Source of the DNA: Microbacterium paraoxydans
Lineage (GTDB): Bacteria; Actinomycetota; Actinomycetes; Actinomycetales; Microbacteriaceae
Direction: 5' to 3'
Length of the DNA stretch: 64,000 nt
NCBI RefSeq assembly: GCF_020524545.1
Contig: NZ_JAIVLG010000004.1
Coordinates: forward strand, 124,001 to 188,000
Shown one piece after another: positions 57,852 through 64,000 of this stretch; position 1 is the first letter of the stretch; each line of letters opens with the position of its first letter. The position numbers and the translations under genes were made by a program. A model generated the notes under the pieces. The model was not told where the DNA came from. It made no database searches and was given only the letters and a program-made list of their open reading frames with translations.

Positions 57852-57880
57852 TTGCGACACCGACCCGCATCCGGTAAAGT
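57852..57880 (+). promoter_or_regulatory. Promoter of rplU-rpmA
   Basis: TTGCGA (57852-57857), a 17-base spacer and TAAAGT (57875-57880) make the best -35/-10 pair in the window. The resulting leader is about 140 bases, long enough for a ribosomal-protein leader structure, but I could not match a known L21 leader motif. Confidence 0.65.
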
Positions 57881-58026
57881 AGTCCCTTGGTGCGTATGCC
57901 GCGTCTTCCTCGTCGGTTGAGGCGGAGAGCCTTGCGTTCGCGCCCGTCGTCCTGCGACGCATGCAAGCAACAGTCTTCCCGTGACATTCTCGGAGCCGAG
58001 TGCTCCCCAACGAAACAAGGTATGAA

Positions 58027-58335
58027 GTGGTTTACGCAGTAGTGCGCGCCGGTGGGCGGCAGGAGAAGGTCGAGGTCGGCACGATCGTTCAGCTCGACCG
58101 TGTCAAGGCTGCCCAGGGCGAGAAGATCGAGCTGGCCGCTGTGCTGCTCGTCGACGGCGCCACGGTGACCACCGACGCTGACTCGCTGGCGAAGGTCAAG
58201 GTCACGGCTGAGGTCATCGGCAACCTCCGCGGCCCGAAGATCGTCATCCAGAAGTACAAGAACAAGACCGGCTACAAGAAGCGTCAGGGCCACCGCCAGG
58301 AGCTCACGCGCGTCAAGATCACCGGCATCAAGTAA
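58027..58335 (+). CDS. rplU: 50S ribosomal protein L21
   Basis: A 102-residue ribosomal protein that binds 23S rRNA and contacts L20. [17 protein letters not shown] at the start and [16 protein letters not shown] near the end are diagnostic. The GTG at 58027, preceded by AAGG, gives the standard length; the frame is open upstream. It lies 18 bases before rpmA. Confidence 0.97.
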   Translation: MVYAVVRAGGRQEKVEVGTIVQLDRVKAAQGEKIELAAVLLVDGATVTTDADSLAKVKVTAEVIGNLRGPKIVIQKYKNKTGYKKRQGHRQELTRVKITGIK

Positions 58336-58353
58336 GCCCGAGGGGACTAGGAC

Positions 58354-58611
58354 ATGGCACATAAAAAGGGCGCAAGCTCAACCCGTAACGGTCGTGACTC
58401 CAACGCTCAGCGCCTCGGCGTGAAGCGCTTCGGCGGTCAGCAGGTCCTCGCAGGCGAGATCATCGTCCGTCAGCGCGGCACGCACTTCCACCCCGGCGTC
58501 AACGTCGGCCGTGGTGGCGACGACACGCTGTTCGCTCTTGCCGCCGGCGCGGTCGAGTTCGGCGCGAAGGGCGGCCGCAAGGTCGTCAACATCGTCGCCG
58601 CAGCTGAGTGA
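58354..58611 (+). CDS. rpmA: 50S ribosomal protein L27
   Basis: An 85-residue protein near the peptidyl-transferase centre. It starts [17 protein letters not shown], with no cleavable N-terminal extension of the Firmicutes kind, and has [23 protein letters not shown] (short: [12 protein letters not shown]). Standard length. A terminator-like hairpin follows before obgE. Confidence 0.97.
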   Translation: MAHKKGASSTRNGRDSNAQRLGVKRFGGQQVLAGEIIVRQRGTHFHPGVNVGRGGDDTLFALAAGAVEFGAKGGRKVVNIVAAAE

Positions 58612-58628
58612 TCTCAGCGCGACACTAG

Positions 58629-60991
<2,363 letters not shown>

Positions 60992-61000
60992 ACTGGGCGG

Positions 61001-62254
61001 ATGACCGACCAGACCCCGCAGGTGCGCCTGCAGCGCGCCAAAGAGGCCTCCCGAGCCACCGCTGCCCTCACGAGCGACGAGAAGGCTCGGGTGCTCGAAG
61101 CGATCGCCGTCGCGCTCCAGGAAGCTGCGCCGCGCATCATCGAGGCCAACGGTCGCGACATCGAACGCGGACGGGCGGACGGTATCGGGGAGTCCTTGAT
61201 CGATCGGCTGCGCCTCGACGAGAAGCGCGTCGACGCTCTGACAGCGGCGGTGCGTGACGTCGCTGCGCTTCCCGACCCGGTGGGCCGTGTGGTGGGCGGA
61301 CACCGGATGCCCAACGGAGTGGCCCTTGAACAGGTGCGGGTGCCGTTCGGCGTGGTCGGTGCGATCTATGAGGCGCGTCCCAACGTGACCGTCGACATCG
61401 CAGCTCTCGCTCTCCGCTCCGGAAACGCTGTGGTGCTGCGTGGCGGCAGTGCCGCACGCGAGTCGAACACCGTGCTCGTCGAGGTCATGCGCGGAGCGAT
61501 CGAGCGCACAGGACTCACAGCGGAGGCGATCCAGACCGTCGACGACTTCGGGCGTGAGGGAGCGAAGGCCCTCATGCACGGTCGCGGGTTCATCGACGTC
61601 CTGATCCCGCGGGGGAGCGCCGGGCTGATCGAAGCCGTCGTGACGGAGTCCACCGTGCCGGTCATCGAGACAGGAGCGGGAAACGTCCACATCGTGCTCG
61701 ACGAGACAGCCCCCGACGAGTGGGCGCGCGACATCGTGGTGAACGCCAAGGTGCAGCGGCCGAGCGTGTGCAACGCGGTGGAGACGGTGCTCGTGCACCG
61801 ACAGGCAGCGCCGCGGCTCGTGCCGCTGGTGGCCAGTGCCCTGCAGAGCGAGGGTGTCGCGATCCACGGCGACGATGTGGTGGCAGGTCTCATGTCGAAC
61901 GTGATCCCCGCCACCGAGGAGGACTGGGCCACCGAGTACCTGAGTCTCGACATCGCGATGAAGGTGGTGGACTCGCTCGATGAGGCACTCGACCACATCC
62001 GTCGCTACAGCACGGGTCACACCGAGTCCATCATCACCACGGATTCACGCAACGCGGAGCGCTTCCTCGCAGAGGTGGACTCGGCCGTCGTGATGGTGAA
62101 TGCATCGACCCGATTCACCGATGGCGGCGAGTTCGGTTTCGGCGCGGAAGTAGGGATCTCGACCCAGAAGCTGCATGCGCGGGGACCGATGGGCCTCGCC
62201 GAACTCACCAGCACGAAATGGCTTGCGCGTGGATCGGGGCAGACCCGCGGCTGA
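61001..62254 (+). CDS. proA: Gamma-glutamyl phosphate reductase
   Basis: A 417-residue NADPH-dependent reductase forming glutamate-5-semialdehyde, the second step of proline synthesis. VPFGVVGAIYEARPNVTVD, RGGSAARESN, the catalytic-cysteine region KVQRPSVCNAVETVLVH and the C-terminal FGFGAEVGISTQKLHARGPMGL are diagnostic. Standard length. Transcribed with proB and from a probable leaderless promoter. Confidence 0.96.
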   Translation: MTDQTPQVRLQRAKEASRATAALTSDEKARVLEAIAVALQEAAPRIIEANGRDIERGRADGIGESLIDRLRLDEKRVDALTAAVRDVAALPDPVGRVVGGHRMPNGVALEQVRVPFGVVGAIYEARPNVTVDIAALALRSGNAVVLRGGSAARESNTVLVEVMRGAIERTGLTAEAIQTVDDFGREGAKALMHGRGFIDVLIPRGSAGLIEAVVTESTVPVIETGAGNVHIVLDETAPDEWARDIVVNAKVQRPSVCNAVETVLVHRQAAPRLVPLVASALQSEGVAIHGDDVVAGLMSNVIPATEEDWATEYLSLDIAMKVVDSLDEALDHIRRYSTGHTESIITTDSRNAERFLAEVDSAVVMVNASTRFTDGGEFGFGAEVGISTQKLHARGPMGLAELTSTKWLARGSGQTRG

Positions 62255-62258
62255 GCGC

Positions 62259-62264
62259 TAGACT
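62259..62264 (+). promoter_or_regulatory. -10 box of the small His-tailed membrane protein and nadD
   Basis: TAGACT five bases after proA, giving a leader of about 50 bases ending in SD GGAG (62311-62314). Confidence 0.45.
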
Positions 62265-62319
62265 GGGGGACGCTGTACCTCACAGGATCCCGAACAGCAC
62301 GCCACGAAACGGAGTCAGG

Positions 62320-62544
62320 ATGAACCTCGTCGCACAGATCGCGATGGCCGCTGCCGAAACCGAGCACCACGGCAACGTCGCGCTCGAAACGGTGATCTTC
62401 GGAGTCATCGCCGCGATCGTGTTCGCCTTCCTCGCGCTGGTGACCCTGTCTTACAAGAACGTCGCCAACCGGCACTCGGCGAAGGCGGAGGCCTGGGCGG
62501 CGAAGCACGGCAAGGACGGCCACGAGGCGGGACACGGCCACTAG
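62320..62544 (+). CDS. Small membrane protein with His-rich tail
   Basis: A 74-residue protein with one transmembrane helix (TVIFGVIAAIVFAFLALVTL, about residues 24-43) and a cytoplasmic or external basic tail ending HGKDGHEAGHGH. Near the N-terminus it has ETEHHGN. The histidines could bind a metal such as nickel or zinc, but this is untested. I do not recognise a named family. It lies six bases before nadD, so it is cotranscribed with it. SD GGAG is present. Confidence 0.7.
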   Translation: MNLVAQIAMAAAETEHHGNVALETVIFGVIAAIVFAFLALVTLSYKNVANRHSAKAEAWAAKHGKDGHEAGHGH

Positions 62545-62550
62545 GCCCCC

Positions 62551-63156
62551 ATGAGTGAAGCTGCGACCCCGCGCACCCCGCGCATCGGCGTGATGGGCGG
62601 TACGTTCGACCCCATCCATCACGGCCACCTGGTCGCAGCGAGCGAGGTCGCGAACTCCTTCGGCCTCGATGAGGTCATCTTCGTGCCCACGGGGCACCCG
62701 TGGCAGAAGTCGGGCGTCTCACCGAGCGAGCACCGCTACCTGATGACCGTGATCGCCACCGCGTCGAACCCGCAGTTCACCGTCAGCAGGGTCGATGTCG
62801 ACCGCGAGGGCCCCACCTACACGATCGACACTCTGCGCGATCTGAAGAAGGATCGGCCGGATGCGGACCTCTTCTTCATCACCGGTGCGGATGCCGTGGC
62901 GCAAATTCTCAGTTGGAGGGACCATGATGAGTTGTGGGAGTTGGCCCACTTCGTCGCGGTCTCTCGACCAGGACACGTCCTGAGCACAGACGGCCTCCCG
63001 AGCGACAACGTCAGCCAACTGGAAGTGCCGGCGCTGTCGATCTCGTCGACGGACTGCCGTGAACGCGTTCGCGACGATCAGCCGGTCTGGTATCTGGTCC
63101 CTGATGGGGTCGTACAGTACATCGCGAAGCATCATCTGTATCGGAGCAAGGCATGA
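62551..63156 (+). CDS. nadD: Nicotinate-nucleotide adenylyltransferase
   Basis: A 201-residue nucleotidyltransferase joining nicotinate mononucleotide and ATP to deamido-NAD. The active-site [17 protein letters not shown] (the T/HxGH motif) opens the protein. [12 protein letters not shown] and the adenylate-recognition segment [13 protein letters not shown] (the usual ISST.IR pattern, here with D-C) follow. Standard length. Its stop overlaps the ATG of the next gene. Confidence 0.95.
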   Translation: MSEAATPRTPRIGVMGGTFDPIHHGHLVAASEVANSFGLDEVIFVPTGHPWQKSGVSPSEHRYLMTVIATASNPQFTVSRVDVDREGPTYTIDTLRDLKKDRPDADLFFITGADAVAQILSWRDHDELWELAHFVAVSRPGHVLSTDGLPSDNVSQLEVPALSISSTDCRERVRDDQPVWYLVPDGVVQYIAKHHLYRSKA

Positions 63157-64000
63157 GTACATCGGATCAGCAGGGGCAGGGTCCGCTGACGCGCAAGCAA
63201 CTGCGAGAGATCCGGTTGACCGGTTCCACCCCGGTGATCTCCAAGGCGGAGGCCGCTGCGGCGGTCGAGGCGGCACCGCCCGCGCCGCCGTTGCCGCCTG
63301 TCGCCGCACCCCCAGGGGCCGAGGAGTCCGCCACGGCGGGATCGGACGCTGCACCCCGGTCTGCCCCCGTGGCCGACGGAGGGAACAGCGCCGACGCCAC
63401 GCGCGGCGAAGCCCCGTTGACCCGTCGTCAAGCGCGCGAGCTCGAGAAGGTTCGGACCGCGTCGGTACCCGTCGTCGAGGCGGAGGTCTCGGAAGAGGGT
63501 GAGACCGACGAGCCGTCGGACACGACGGCCGGTACGGAAGATCCGGTGGAGATCGTGTCGGCGATCCCGACCTTCGTCTCCGTGGATGAAGAGGCGGGCG
63601 ACGCCGACGACGACGTGGACGATGCAGTCGCGGTGGCGCCGGTCAGTGCGTCCGTCGCGGCTGATGCCGTGGGCGAGGTTCCCCTCGAAACCGACGTCGA
63701 AGCCGAAGCCACGGAAGAGCCCGTCGAACAGCCGGTGAACGACGACGTCCACGCCGTCCTCGGTCTCGCGACCGACAGCGAGGGGGAGGCGGCCGATGAG
63801 GACGTCCTCGCCGATGTGGGCTCGGACGACGAGGCCATCGACGAGCGTCCCACGGTCAACTCCGCGTTCGGTGAGGGACTGCTCGCGGATGCCCCCGAGA
63901 CGCATGCGCCTTTCCGCCCGTCCTTCGACGAGCTCCTCGCCGTCGGCGACTCGACCGGCTCGCAGCACTCCGCTCCGAACGCACTGATCTTCACCCCGTC
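63153..64000 (+). CDS. Low-complexity acidic protein, 5' part (runs off the window)
   Basis: At least 282 residues with no stop before the right edge. It starts [25 protein letters not shown] second copy of the opening motif, [15 protein letters not shown], lies near residue 90, so the N-terminus has a duplicated PLTRxQxRE element. Between and after these it is Ala/Pro/Asp/Glu-rich and probably disordered, ending [16 protein letters not shown]. No membrane helix is seen yet. The ATG overlaps the nadD stop. Similar proteins after nadD in Microbacteriaceae have no known function to my knowledge. Confidence 0.7.
   Translation, partial: MSTSDQQGQGPLTRKQLREIRLTGSTPVISKAEAAAAVEAAPPAPPLPPVAAPPGAEESATAGSDAAPRSAPVADGGNSADATRGEAPLTRRQARELEKVRTASVPVVEAEVSEEGETDEPSDTTAGTEDPVEIVSAIPTFVSVDEEAGDADDDVDDAVAVAPVSASVAADAVGEVPLETDVEAEATEEPVEQPVNDDVHAVLGLATDSEGEAADEDVLADVGSDDEAIDERPTVNSAFGEGLLADAPETHAPFRPSFDELLAVGDSTGSQHSAPNALIFTP

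Noticed and set aside
57881..58026. Known L21 leader RNA
   Set aside because: The leader is long and GC-rich with local hairpins, but I could not match it to a described ribosomal-protein leader. A covariance search would be needed.

Overview
This is about 64 kb of high-GC actinobacterial chromosome. It most likely comes from Microbacterium or a close relative in the Microbacteriaceae. The evidence is RbpA, WhiA, a translational ileS T-box, a trigger factor with a Lys/Ala-rich tail, ClpP1/ClpP2 in tandem, and the order uvrB-uvrA-uvrC-rapZ-whiA followed by gap-pgk-tpiA-secG-rbpA. It is mostly conserved core genome. I see no prophage, insertion sequence, CRISPR array or rRNA operon. Most genes are packed into operons with ATGA, GTGA or TGATG start/stop overlaps.

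Layout. 1-5.1 kb: the end of a sulfonate-type ABC substrate-binding protein, its permease, acetyl-CoA synthetase, O-acetylhomoserine sulfhydrylase and a CoA-binding protein, all translationally coupled. Together they read as sulfur-source uptake, homocysteine synthesis and re-activation of the released acetate. 5.1-7.6 kb: coaE, an MFS exporter and a Tat-type secreted protein. 7.6-17.6 kb: nucleotide excision repair (uvrB, uvrA, uvrC) enclosing a TfoX-N protein and an OhrR-type peroxide sensor that is divergent from a small zinc-ribbon protein, then rapZ and whiA. 17.8-22.3 kb: superoxide dismutase, lower glycolysis (gap, pgk, tpiA), secG and rbpA. 22.3-27.4 kb: a membrane-anchored HEVGH putative metallopeptidase, tRNA-Gly, tRNA-Pro, tig, a TPR protein, clpP1 and clpP2. 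clpX follows at 31.9 kb.

27.5-31.8 kb is a deoxyribose catabolic operon: a SorC/DeoR regulator, deoC, an aldehyde dehydrogenase and a truncated aldehyde dehydrogenase-like partner. 33.3-39.7 kb: an M3 peptidase, a LysR regulator divergent from tdh-kbl (threonine to glycine), and an ArsR-type regulator whose promoter lies inside an elaborate palindromic operator. 39.7-47.7 kb: valS and a dipeptide/oligopeptide-type ABC importer with fused ATPases. 47.7-54.8 kb: a pentapeptide-repeat protein, ileS under a T-box, folC, a DUF4233 protein, ndk and a VKOR-family protein. 55-64 kb: RNase E/G, a DUF4031 protein, rplU-rpmA-obgE-proB, proA, a small His-tailed membrane protein, nadD, and the beginning of a low-complexity acidic protein that runs off the window.

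A recurring signal is a TANNNT hexamer six or seven bases before an ATG or GTG, at about a dozen genes. It implies leaderless transcription and was used to settle several start codons. No wholly new system stands out. The most interesting leads are the OhrR-type and ArsR-type operator/promoter nests, the split aldehyde dehydrogenase pair beside deoC, the acs-metY acetate-recycling operon and the HEVGH membrane protein.
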